A stretch of 14,068 nucleotides of DNA from contig CAKUEH010000047.1 in NCBI GenBank assembly GCA_934646185.1, positions 1 through 14,068 on the forward strand, written 5' to 3'. This document shows positions 1-6,243 of this stretch, one piece after another. The stretch is from an uncultured Oscillospiraceae bacterium. Its GTDB lineage: Bacteria > Bacillota > Clostridia > Oscillospirales > Oscillospiraceae. The translations under genes were made by a program, and so were the position numbers. Position 1 is the stretch's first letter. Every line of letters begins with the position of its first letter. The notes beneath the pieces were generated by a model, which saw only the letters and a program-made list of their open reading frames with translations, was not told where the DNA came from and made no database searches.

Positions 1-153
1 GCAGAGCTCGAAGATCTTTTTCAAGGTTCCATCGTCCCGCCAGCGGCAGAAGCAGCTGTACACAGTCTGATGCGGACTGAATCTCGCCGGAAGATCGCTC
101 CAGCGCGCACCACTGCGGGCAAGCCACAGGATGCCATTAAGATGTGCGCGAAT
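1..153 (-). pseudogene. IS5-family transposase, N-terminal fragment
   Basis: Reading the minus strand from about 153 down to 1 gives one open frame that includes HLNGILWLARSGARWSDLP followed by FCRWRDDGTLKKIFEL. This is the conserved N-terminal (DUF4096-type) region of IS5/IS427-group transposases. The first 40 or so residues expected before it are absent: upstream of about position 153 the similarity stops and KilA-N-like sequence begins, so the 5' end of the insertion sequence has been lost. The rest of the transposase runs off the left edge of the window, so its completeness cannot be judged. A second fragment of the same family, in the same orientation but from the other end of the protein, lies at 13104-13253. 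The family call is firm; the exact junction is uncertain by about 20 bases. Confidence 0.8.
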
Positions 154-180
154 ATACCAGCAAGTATGCCTTGAAGTCAG

Positions 181-783
181 GTGGGCTTGAACAGCTATAA
201 GCTCAGTGTGAAGGAATGGACCGAAAAGACAAACGCGATTGGGCTTATGGCGCGTGCTGGGCGATATGGCGGTACCTACGCATATAAGGACATCGCCTTT
301 GAATTCGGTATGTGGATCAGCCCGGAATTCAAGATCTATCTGATCAAGGAGTTCGAACGCCTCAAGGAGCAGGAACAGCAGCTTCTCGGATGGGACATTA
401 AGCGCAACCTCGCAAAGATCAATTACCGTATCCATACGGACGCGATCAAAGAAAATCTGATTCCGTCGGAGCTGTCGGCACGGCAGATGTCGCTGGTATA
501 TGCCAGCGAAGCCGATGTTCTGAATATGGCGCTGTTCGGCAAGACCGCAAAACAGTGACGGGATGAAAATCCAGGGCTAAAAGGCAACATCCGCGATTAC
601 GCGAATGTGTCGCAGCTTGTGTGCCTTTCCAATCTGGAGAATCTAAACGCGGTGTTCATCAACGACGGGCTGCCGCAGCCGGAGCGACTGGCAAAGCTCA
701 ATGCGATTGCAATTCAGCAGATGCGTGTGCTGACGGAGGATCATCGGATTATGAATTTAGAAAAGGAAAATTCTGAATCCTAA
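181..783 (+). pseudogene. KilA-N domain protein (phage antirepressor-type), broken
   Basis: The frame from 181 encodes GLNSYKLSVKEW, then GRYGGTYAYKDIAFEFGMW and SPEFKIYLIKEFERLKEQE. This is the conserved core of KilA-N proteins, a DNA-binding family common in phages and integrated elements of Firmicutes. The first half of the domain is missing because the gene abuts the IS5 fragment. A TGA at 556-558 interrupts the frame after GKTAKQ. The same frame then continues without another stop for 75 codons (RDENPGLKGNIRDYANVSQL and onward) to TAA at 781-783, and that continuation matches the usual C-terminal part of the family. The TGA most likely replaced a TGG tryptophan codon. Immediately upstream, a second frame reads ALKSGG and would join the KilA-N frame if one G near 180 were removed, which suggests a further frameshift. 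No ribosome binding site precedes the GTG at 181. This is a decayed gene, not a working one. Confidence 0.8.
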
Positions 784-812
784 TTGCATTTTTACCGTAA
801 CAGGTGTATAAT
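784..812 (+). promoter_or_regulatory. Sigma-70-type promoter, plus strand
   Basis: TTGCAT at 784-789 and a perfect TATAAT at 807-812 are separated by exactly 17 bases. The -35 box matches only three of six consensus bases; the -10 box matches all six. It starts directly after the KilA-N stop codon and points away from it, into an intergenic region with no plus-strand gene. A start site near 819 would give a transcript ending at the hairpin of 879-912, about 105 nt later. Inferred from sequence pattern only. Confidence 0.5.
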
Positions 813-818
813 AAATAA

Positions 819-924
819 AAAGAGTTGGCGTGTGGTACTGAGAGGCGAATTGATCCATAGTGTTCTGAAAACACATATAAAAGTTTCAAAATCTTATGAT
901 TTCGGAACTTTTCTTTGCTTTTTT
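819..924 (+). ncRNA. Candidate small RNA between promoter and terminator
   Basis: This is the stretch predicted to be transcribed from the TATAAT promoter at 784-812 up to the terminator T-run ending at 924. It contains no convincing open reading frame. It carries a short stem (GTGTT at 860-864 with AACAC at 870-874, loop of five) followed by the 15-position terminator stem at 879-912. I do not recognise it as a known RNA family. Existence as a stable RNA is inferred from the promoter plus terminator arrangement; the unit could also be a relic of the neighbouring mobile element or a spurious promoter. Confidence 0.35.
879..924 (+). terminator. Rho-independent terminator (plus strand, possibly bidirectional)
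   Basis: AAAAGTTTCAAAATC at 879-893 pairs with GATTTCGGAACTTTT at 898-912 around the loop TTAT. There is one T-G wobble and one A-C mismatch in 15 positions. It is followed by TTTT, CTTTG and a TTTTTT run ending at 924, a classic intrinsic terminator for plus-strand transcription. On the minus strand the same stem is followed by only a short T-run, so it could act as a weaker back-up terminator for the large minus-strand operon. Confidence 0.7.
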
Positions 925-933
925 GGCCCAAGA

Positions 934-991
934 GGTTTAGCATATCAGAAACGTCTATAAGGCTAAACCGCTTGTACGACAAAAATACGAC
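934..991. repeat. Inverted repeat with TACGAC direct repeats
   Basis: GGTTTAGC at 934-941 is the exact reverse complement of GCTAAACC at 962-969, with 20 bases between. Just beyond, TACGAC occurs at 975-980 and again at 986-991, spaced by AAAAA. The spacing is too wide, and there is no T-run, for an intrinsic terminator. Such arrangements occur at recombinase or regulator binding sites, and the flanking mobile-element debris makes an old attachment-site end possible. That function is inference. Confidence 0.35.
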
Positions 992-999
992 AGTTTTGC

Positions 1000-1040
1000 A
1001 AAAACGGAGGGAGAAAGAGCCGTCAAGCTCTCTCCCTCCG
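1000..1040 (-). terminator. Rho-independent terminator of the catabolic operon
   Basis: On the minus strand, CGGAGGGAGAGAGC (forward 1027-1040) is followed by a short loop and then GCTCTTTCTCCCTCCG (forward 1005-1020). The stem is 14 pairs long with a two-base bulge and is followed directly by TTTTTGC (forward 1000-1004 is AAAAA). It lies about 50 bases after the stop codon of the last permease gene and is the natural end of the eleven-gene transcript. Confidence 0.85.
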
Positions 1041-1092
1041 TCGTCTGTACAGCCTCCAACGCCTGTCTCAGCGTATCTATGACGCTTTTTAT

Positions 1093-1947
1093 TTATCCCT
1101 TTTCCGCGCCTGCGGTCAGTCCGCTGACCAGTCTCTTTTCAATTACAGAAAACAGAATGATCACCGGTACTGCGGCCACCAGGCAGACCGCAAACAGATA
1201 CCACCACTTTATATTGGTATAGCCAAAGAACGCATTGATGCCAACAGTCAATGGCTTCTTGTTCTCCGATGCAATTACAGTAAATGCCAGCGTGTACTCA
1301 TTCCATCCATTGATAAAAACAAAAATAAGCGCAGTCACAATACCTGGCGCAGCAAGCGGCAATGTCACCTTTCGCAGGGCTCGGAAGCGGCTGCACCCAT
1401 CGATCATGGCGGCCTCTTCCAGCCCAATGGAAATGGATTCAAAGGTTCCCCAGAGCACCCATATGGCAAACGCCTGGTTGAAGCCGCCGTTCACCAGAAT
1501 CAGCCCCAGTATGCTGTCATTCAAATGTACCTTTACCGCCAGATCATAAATTCCAACAAGCAGGATAATGGGAGAAAACATCTGTGTAGCGACTACGATC
1601 CCCAGAAACAGTTGGCTGCCCTTGAATTCCAGCCGGGACAAGGCATATGCCGCTGGAATCGCACATCCGATTGCGAGAACCGTCGTCCCGGCTGCAATCA
1701 GAAACGAGTTTTTCAGATAGGTCGCCAGCGGAATGGTTTTCCAAATCTCCAGATAATTTGTCCACACCCAGTTTTCCGGCAGCAGCGTACCGGGCATGCG
1801 GTTAATCTCGTCCGCGCTTTTCAGGGATGAAAGCAGCATCACAAGATAGGGATACAGAGTCGTCACAACCACCAGGGTAATAAAGCTGTAAAGTCCGACT
1901 TTCCGCAGCTGCCGGAGGGTGCGCATCCGTTGGTTATTGCGTTTCAT
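1093..1947 (-). CDS. Carbohydrate ABC transporter permease (MalG/UgpE-like, CUT1)
   Basis: A 284-residue inner-membrane permease with the MalG/UgpE pattern: a short basic N-terminus, a first membrane helix (YSFITLVVVTTLYPYLVML), about six membrane segments, and a cytoplasmic EAA loop reading EEAAMIDGCSRFRALRKVTLP that docks to the ATPase. It pairs with the MalF-like permease encoded just upstream; their reading frames overlap by four bases (ATGA), a sign of coupled translation. It is the last gene of the operon and is followed by a strong terminator. No ATPase gene is present in the window. CUT1 systems of Firmicutes commonly share an MsmX/MsmK-type ATPase encoded elsewhere, and I infer the same here. 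The substrate cannot be read from a permease. Confidence 0.93.
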   Translation of the reverse strand: MKRNNQRMRTLRQLRKVGLYSFITLVVVTTLYPYLVMLLSSLKSADEINRMPGTLLPENWVWTNYLEIWKTIPLATYLKNSFLIAAGTTVLAIGCAIPAAYALSRLEFKGSQLFLGIVVATQMFSPIILLVGIYDLAVKVHLNDSILGLILVNGGFNQAFAIWVLWGTFESISIGLEEAAMIDGCSRFRALRKVTLPLAAPGIVTALIFVFINGWNEYTLAFTVIASENKKPLTVGINAFFGYTNIKWWYLFAVCLVAAVPVIILFSVIEKRLVSGLTAGAEKG

Positions 1948-2825
1948 TTATCGTCCCCCCGCATGACTGTTTTCATATAAATCAAGGCAAATACCAGAAG
2001 GATCACAAAGCCGATCACAGAAATTGCTGCAGCATCGCCCTTCTTATTGGTGTAAAAGGCCATTTTATAAAGATAGGTCACAAGGTTGTCTGTTTTATAT
2101 GCCGGATCTCCGCGGGTGATCGTCCAGATAATGGGGAAGGAATTAAATACGTAGATCACATTCAGAACCGTACTGACGTTCAGCGCCGGCTTTAATAGCG
2201 GAATCGTAATACGCGTCAGTTTCATCCATGCGCTGGCGCCGTCGATGCTTGCCGCCTCATAGTAATCATTAGAGATACTCTGAAGGCCGGAGAGCAGTGT
2301 GAACGTAATAAACGGAACCGTAACAAAAATACCGATCACAATGATCCAGAAAAAAGACGACACAGGCGTCAGCAGCCAATTAACGCCGTTTTTACTCAAT
2401 CCAAGCGAGATCAGAAGCGCGTTCAGCGAGCCGTAATTATAATCGAGAATATATTTCCAGATTGCTGCCGTGATGACCAGTGCTGTTGCCCACGGAAACA
2501 GCAGAACCGTTCTTGCAAATTTACGTCCACGGAATTCTTTGTTCATAATAAGTGCCAGAATCAACCCAAGGATGGTACTGATCCCGACAACAGCCACGAC
2601 CCAAATCGCTGTATTCCCCAAAACCTTATAAAAGGTAGAGTTGCTTAAAACAGACGAGAAGTTTTTAAGTCCGATAAAACCTTTAATTACACCGGATTTT
2701 GTAATCTTACTGAATGCCATCCGGAAAGTCCAGACGATCGGCATGAAGACTACACACGCCATCAGTATGACGCTCGGCAGCAGCCACAAATATGGCTGAT
2801 ACCATTTTTTTGCACGTTTTTTCAT
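1944..2825 (-). CDS. Carbohydrate ABC transporter permease (MalF/UgpA-like, CUT1)
   Basis: A 293-residue permease with about six membrane helices. It begins MKKRAKKWYQPYLWLLPSVIL and carries the EAA loop YYEAASIDGASAWMKLTRITIP at about residues 190-212. Length and layout match UgpA/LacF-type members of the MalF branch, which lack the long periplasmic insert of MalF itself. The start is the ATG at 2823-2825, preceded on the minus strand by AGGAGAG. It forms the membrane channel together with the product of the next gene, which overlaps it by four bases. A 132-nt hairpin-rich spacer separates it from the binding-protein gene upstream, suggesting that it is made in smaller amounts than the binding protein. 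Confidence 0.93.
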   Translation of the reverse strand: MKKRAKKWYQPYLWLLPSVILMACVVFMPIVWTFRMAFSKITKSGVIKGFIGLKNFSSVLSNSTFYKVLGNTAIWVVAVVGISTILGLILALIMNKEFRGRKFARTVLLFPWATALVITAAIWKYILDYNYGSLNALLISLGLSKNGVNWLLTPVSSFFWIIVIGIFVTVPFITFTLLSGLQSISNDYYEAASIDGASAWMKLTRITIPLLKPALNVSTVLNVIYVFNSFPIIWTITRGDPAYKTDNLVTYLYKMAFYTNKKGDAAAISVIGFVILLVFALIYMKTVMRGDDK

Positions 2826-2855
2826 TGTCTAGCTCTCCTGTATCCACAGTTCGTT

Positions 2856-2954
2856 GGCGGCAGGCGCAGTCTGCCTTGGCCGCCGGTCTATCGGATGATA
2901 CGGGGGCGCGGATATTCCGCGCCCCCCAGAGTTCAGCAGGAAAAGCGGAACTCT
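2856..2954 (-). promoter_or_regulatory. Three consecutive mRNA hairpins between binding-protein and permease genes
   Basis: In transcript order, the spacer holds AGAGTTC/GAACTCT (forward 2928-2934 with 2948-2954), then a very GC-rich stem of 11 pairs with a 3-nt loop (forward 2902-2926, arms GGGGGCGCGGA and TCCGCGCCCCC). Last comes GGCGGCAGGC pairing with GCCT and GCCGCC around a two-base bulge (forward 2856-2884). None is followed by a T-run, so they are not standard terminators. Such structures after a binding-protein gene (as known for malE-malF) protect the upstream mRNA from 3' decay or dampen read-through, giving excess binding protein over permease. The structure is seen; the role is inferred. 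Confidence 0.6.
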
Positions 2955-2957
2955 CAG

Positions 2958-4265
2958 TTACTGCGCATCGTCAAGCGTCTTCTGTGCGTTGTCCAGCGCC
3001 TCCTGGACAGTCAGATCGCCGGTCAGCGCAAGCTGCATTGCCTCGCGCACGGCGACCTTGCAGTCGTCCCACAGGACCTCAGAGCTCGGAATGAACCTGG
3101 CGCTTTCCAGTATTCCGATATAGGTTGCCTGGCTCTCATCCTCAGCGGCGAGATACTCTGCACCGGACAGGGTCGCAGGAAGCATGCTTTCATTGGTCAT
3201 GAACTTCGTATAGTTTTCCGGTGCATAGAAATAGTCCATAAAGTCGCGAATCGCTGCCAGCTTTTCTTCGCTGTCGTTGTTGTCAAAAACCATCAGGAGA
3301 TCCTGGACGCCCATGGCAACGGACTCGCAGCCGTCATTGTGCGGAATGGGCGCAACGCCCATTTCCACATCGGGATACAGGCCGGGGAAGAAGTTGGCGG
3401 AGATCAGCATCGCCATCTTTCCTTCTGCGAACATCTTCTGGCAGTCGTCACGCGCCTCAAGCGCAGGATTGGGGTTGGTGTAGCCCGCATTGTACAGATC
3501 AACCGCCCACTGGAGCGCCTCCACGTTCTTCGGGCTGTTGACCGCCCATTTCCCGTCCTCAAGATAGTCGCTGCCGTTGTTCCAGATAAAATAGTTGAAG
3601 TTTTCCTGACCGGAGGCCGTCGTGAAGTCCAGACCAAAGCCGTAGACGCTACCGTCATAGGCTTCCTTGATCTTCTTGCAGGCCTCTGTGACCTCTGCCC
3701 ATGTCTCAGGAACCTTATCAACGCCCGCGCCGGAGAGAAGCTCGGGGCTGTAATACAGGCTTCTCACGGAGGCAAGCAGCGGAATGGCGTAGATTTCGCC
3801 GTCGGCAGCTGTATTGTAGTTATAGAAGGACGGGAAGAAATCCGCTTTCAATTCGTCGGAAATCCACGCATTCGCCGGCAGCAGCAGCTCGTCCGCGACG
3901 AATGCGCTGTAGGCGCCCTCATTCAGGATATCGGGGGCCTGATTCGTGCTGATCATGGTATTCCACTTCACAGCCATATCGGCCCAGGCGACGACCTCCA
4001 GCTTGATCTTTACGCCCGGATGCTCGGCTTCGTACGCGGCGCAAAGTGCGGACAGGTACGGCTCTGTGTTGTCGCTGTACTGTGCGGCCACAAAGCTGAT
4101 TTCGATGGGTTCTTCACTTGCAGAGGGAGCTTCCCCGTTGCTGGAAGCAGTGCTTTCGTTATTGTCGGCAGCAGCAGTGTCTGGAGTCTGGCTGGACGTT
4201 TTGCTGCAGGCAGCAAGGCTAAGGATCATGCAGATCGCCAACAGCAGCGCAAATACTCTTTTCAT
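2958..4265 (-). CDS. Carbohydrate ABC transporter substrate-binding lipoprotein (CUT1 family)
   Basis: A 435-residue extracellular binding protein. The start chosen is the ATG at 4263-4265, with AGGAGG eight bases upstream; the longer frame upstream has no signal-like sequence. Residues 1-20 are a lipoprotein signal (MKRVFALLLAICMILSLAAC) with lipobox LAAC, so Cys20 is the lipid-attached residue. A Ser/Thr/Asp/Glu-rich linker follows to about residue 50. The mature domain is of the MalE/UgpB type: IEISFVAAQYSDNTEPYL, PDILNEGAYSAFVADELL, EIYAIPLLASVRSLYYSPELL and PETWAEVTEACKKIKEAY are the usual cluster 1 landmarks. Ligand residues cannot be assigned. It delivers its substrate to the two permeases encoded downstream. 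The gene is bounded by hairpins on both sides, suggesting separate control of its mRNA level. Confidence 0.92.
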   Translation of the reverse strand: MKRVFALLLAICMILSLAACSKTSSQTPDTAAADNNESTASSNGEAPSASEEPIEISFVAAQYSDNTEPYLSALCAAYEAEHPGVKIKLEVVAWADMAVKWNTMISTNQAPDILNEGAYSAFVADELLLPANAWISDELKADFFPSFYNYNTAADGEIYAIPLLASVRSLYYSPELLSGAGVDKVPETWAEVTEACKKIKEAYDGSVYGFGLDFTTASGQENFNYFIWNNGSDYLEDGKWAVNSPKNVEALQWAVDLYNAGYTNPNPALEARDDCQKMFAEGKMAMLISANFFPGLYPDVEMGVAPIPHNDGCESVAMGVQDLLMVFDNNDSEEKLAAIRDFMDYFYAPENYTKFMTNESMLPATLSGAEYLAAEDESQATYIGILESARFIPSSEVLWDDCKVAVREAMQLALTGDLTVQEALDNAQKTLDDAQ

Positions 4266-4301
4266 TGTTTTCCTCCTGTTTTTGTTGTTGAATTTTATTC
4301 C

Positions 4302-4329
4302 AGGCAGGTGATGACGTCCTCTCCTGCCT
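4302..4329 (-). promoter_or_regulatory. mRNA hairpin ahead of the binding-protein gene
   Basis: AGGCAGG and CCTGCCT (forward 4302-4308 and 4323-4329) form a 7-pair stem with a 14-nt loop in the 80-nt spacer between the dehydrogenase stop and the binding-protein start. There is no T-run after it. This is the longest spacer in the transcript apart from that after the binding-protein gene. It could be a processing or 5'-stabilising element for the transporter part of the mRNA. I see no clear promoter here. Confidence 0.4.
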
Positions 4330-4345
4330 ACAATACCGTGTATGC

Positions 4346-5356
4346 TTACTTTACATCCACCTTCAGCCTGCACTGTGCGCTTTCCATGGCTGAGAAGGTC
4401 ATCGCAACGCTGCCATAGTTGTAAATACAGTTGTTTTCAGAAATGCGGCCCTCCTCCAGTGCGTGAAGCATTTCATCCAGCGCGCCGGGGAACCACGGAA
4501 TCCGGCTCCAGTCGGCCGGATTATCCAGAACACACTTGCGGATTGAGCCGTCCTCCTCGAGCAGCTCTGCCCGCGGCATTTCCTCAACACCGCTCCAGAC
4601 AGCGGTGCCTTTGGTACCGATGATGCGCCACTGCGCATGCCAGGAAGTCCGCATGGTGTTGGTATCCATTACAGAGTTGAAGACCAGAACCGTGTCATTT
4701 TTCATTTCAAAGATACAGGCGCCGCAGCCGTCGCCGTTGTAATGCGAGCCCACCGGGTTGTAGCTGTGGCAATAAACAGTTTTTGCGTCTGTGCCGAGGA
4801 TGAAGCGCGCGGCATCGAAGCTGTGGATTGCCTGATCCTGAAGCATCGGGAACGGAAGCTGATTTCGAACGCTCTTGAGATCTGCGTTTACGTAGATCTC
4901 ACAGCAAACCATCCAGATCTTTCCGAGCATACCGGATTGCACCGCATGACGAAGCGCACGGATCGCCGGCAGATACCGGCGGTTCTGCATCACATTAAAG
5001 ACGCGGTCTGTGTGCTTTACCGCTTCGAGCAGGGCCGCGCCTTCCTCCCGGTTCATACACATGGGCTTTTCTCCGAAGACATGACTGCCCGCGGCAAGCG
5101 ATTTCAGCGTAATATCACAGTGCGCGCCGGGATATGCCAGGTCAATGACGATATCCGGCTTTACTTCCTTCAGCGCGGTGTCAAAGTCGGAATACAGCTC
5201 GCAATCAAGGCCGTATTCCTGCCTGCGCTGCTGCGCCTGCGCAAGATTGATATCCACCATTGCCGCAATTTTGCAGTCCCTGCGCTCTTTGAGCGCGTCC
5301 AGCCATTCAGTGGAAATGACGCCGCAGCCCACCATGAGAATTCGATACTGGTTCAT
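4346..5356 (-). CDS. Gfo/Idh/MocA family NAD(P)-dependent oxidoreductase
   Basis: A 336-residue cytoplasmic sugar or cyclitol dehydrogenase. The N-terminal Rossmann fold carries the nucleotide-binding motif VGCGVIS (residues 9-15) and the family signature GEKPM (95-99). The C-terminal half has the usual catalytic segment, here DQAIHSFDAARF, with Asp174 and His178 in the positions of the catalytic Asp/His pair. Family members oxidise a hydroxyl of inositols, glucosides, amino sugars or apiose-type sugars. The substrate is not readable, but adjacency to an IolE-like isomerase and an IolD/IolA-like pair makes an inositol-type oxidation (IolG role) one reasonable idea. It lies 16 bases after the TIM-barrel gene and is the last enzyme before the transporter genes. 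Confidence 0.88.
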   Translation of the reverse strand: MNQYRILMVGCGVISTEWLDALKERRDCKIAAMVDINLAQAQQRRQEYGLDCELYSDFDTALKEVKPDIVIDLAYPGAHCDITLKSLAAGSHVFGEKPMCMNREEGAALLEAVKHTDRVFNVMQNRRYLPAIRALRHAVQSGMLGKIWMVCCEIYVNADLKSVRNQLPFPMLQDQAIHSFDAARFILGTDAKTVYCHSYNPVGSHYNGDGCGACIFEMKNDTVLVFNSVMDTNTMRTSWHAQWRIIGTKGTAVWSGVEEMPRAELLEEDGSIRKCVLDNPADWSRIPWFPGALDEMLHALEEGRISENNCIYNYGSVAMTFSAMESAQCRLKVDVK

Positions 5357-5372
5357 TGCAATCTCCTCCTTC

Positions 5373-6233
5373 TTATTTTCCGAATAATTTTTCTATGCGG
5401 GCAAAGGAATCCTTCGCCGCTGCGATCCAGTCTCCGTTCAGCGCAACCTCCAAATGCTGATCTGCCTCGTACTCTACAGAGAGCGCACCTTCGTACCCGA
5501 TCTGATCCAGGCCGTTCCAGAAGCCGTTCCAATCCACGAGCCCATCGCCCAGCGGCGGATACAGCACGTTTCCTTTCACAGGAACACCAACGGCATCCTT
5601 GAGATGAATGTGTTTGATCTGATCTTTTCCCCAGCCATTGAGCAGGAATTCCATATCCCGAAGACCGGCCACCTGGTCATGCGAGGGGTCAAAGTTGACG
5701 CCCAGTGCAGGCGAACGGTAAGAATCAACCAAATATTTCATGGTGAAGAAATCATGACACACCATGCCCCACACATTTTCAACCGCGAGATTGATGCCGA
5801 GCCGTTCGGCTGCCGGAACCAGCACGTCAAACGCCGCAAACACCATGCCCCACCCCTGCGACAGGGAACAATCCTTTCCGATCGTAATCGGATTAGGTAT
5901 CCACGGGCGGGGGCCGGTAAACAGATTGACCGTTGTAATTCCGGCATCGGCGCACGTTTCCATATCGCGGAGCGTATCGTTGATTGCCGCCTGCCGCACC
6001 TGCGGGTCGGGATTCACATAGTCAAGCTGAATAATCAGCTCGGAGAGCGTCATTCCGGCGCGTGTGATCGCGTTCATTTCCTCCGTAAGATGACTGCCTG
6101 CCCTGAGCAGCCAGCTCCGGTCGAGCTCCACCGCGTCATAGCCGATTCCGCTGAGAATGTCGCAGGTTTTTTCAATCGGGAAGGTTTTGAAGGTGCCGTT
6201 TGCAAAAAATCCGATTTTTCTTCCTTGAATCAT
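5373..6233 (-). CDS. TIM-barrel sugar isomerase/epimerase (IolE/xylose-isomerase-like, AP-endonuclease-2 fold)
   Basis: A 286-residue protein of the xylose isomerase-like TIM-barrel superfamily, which includes inosose dehydratase IolE, IolI, hydroxypyruvate isomerase and tagatose/allulose epimerases. The expected divalent-metal ligands are visible: Glu152 in AVENVW, Asp182 and His185 in NFDPSH, His208 or His210 in HIHLKD, and Glu254 in SVEYEA. The order E-D-H-E is that of the metal-dependent epimerases and IolE. It would isomerise, epimerise or dehydrate a keto-sugar made by the neighbouring dehydrogenase. The gene lies 10 bases downstream of the RpiB-like gene and 16 bases upstream of the dehydrogenase gene. 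The superfamily is certain; the reaction type is not. Confidence 0.85.
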   Translation of the reverse strand: MIQGRKIGFFANGTFKTFPIEKTCDILSGIGYDAVELDRSWLLRAGSHLTEEMNAITRAGMTLSELIIQLDYVNPDPQVRQAAINDTLRDMETCADAGITTVNLFTGPRPWIPNPITIGKDCSLSQGWGMVFAAFDVLVPAAERLGINLAVENVWGMVCHDFFTMKYLVDSYRSPALGVNFDPSHDQVAGLRDMEFLLNGWGKDQIKHIHLKDAVGVPVKGNVLYPPLGDGLVDWNGFWNGLDQIGYEGALSVEYEADQHLEVALNGDWIAAAKDSFARIEKLFGK

Positions 6234-6243
6234 CGTTTTATCC

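Larger units (their letters stand above)
784..1092. other. Intergenic region without a protein gene
   Basis: Between the KilA-N remnant and the end of the ABC operon there is no supportable coding sequence. The only frame of any size (minus strand, 749-982) would start at TTG without a ribosome binding site and would run through the plus-strand terminator and into the KilA-N 3' end. The region instead holds a promoter, a candidate small RNA, two terminators facing opposite ways and an inverted repeat, each listed separately. Confidence 0.7.

Noticed and set aside
749..982. 77-codon minus-strand frame in the left intergenic region
   Set aside because: Needs a TTG start without a ribosome binding site and runs through the terminator hairpin and the KilA-N 3' end.
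784..1092. Riboswitch in the left intergenic region
   Set aside because: The stems found are simple terminators and a short hairpin; no multi-helix aptamer pattern and no downstream plus-strand gene.
2895..4418. 507-codon plus-strand open frame opposite the binding-protein gene
   Set aside because: It is antisense to a clear lipoprotein gene, has no ribosome binding site, and its product (Cys-, His- and Arg-rich, no domain) is typical of a shadow frame in GC-rich coding DNA.
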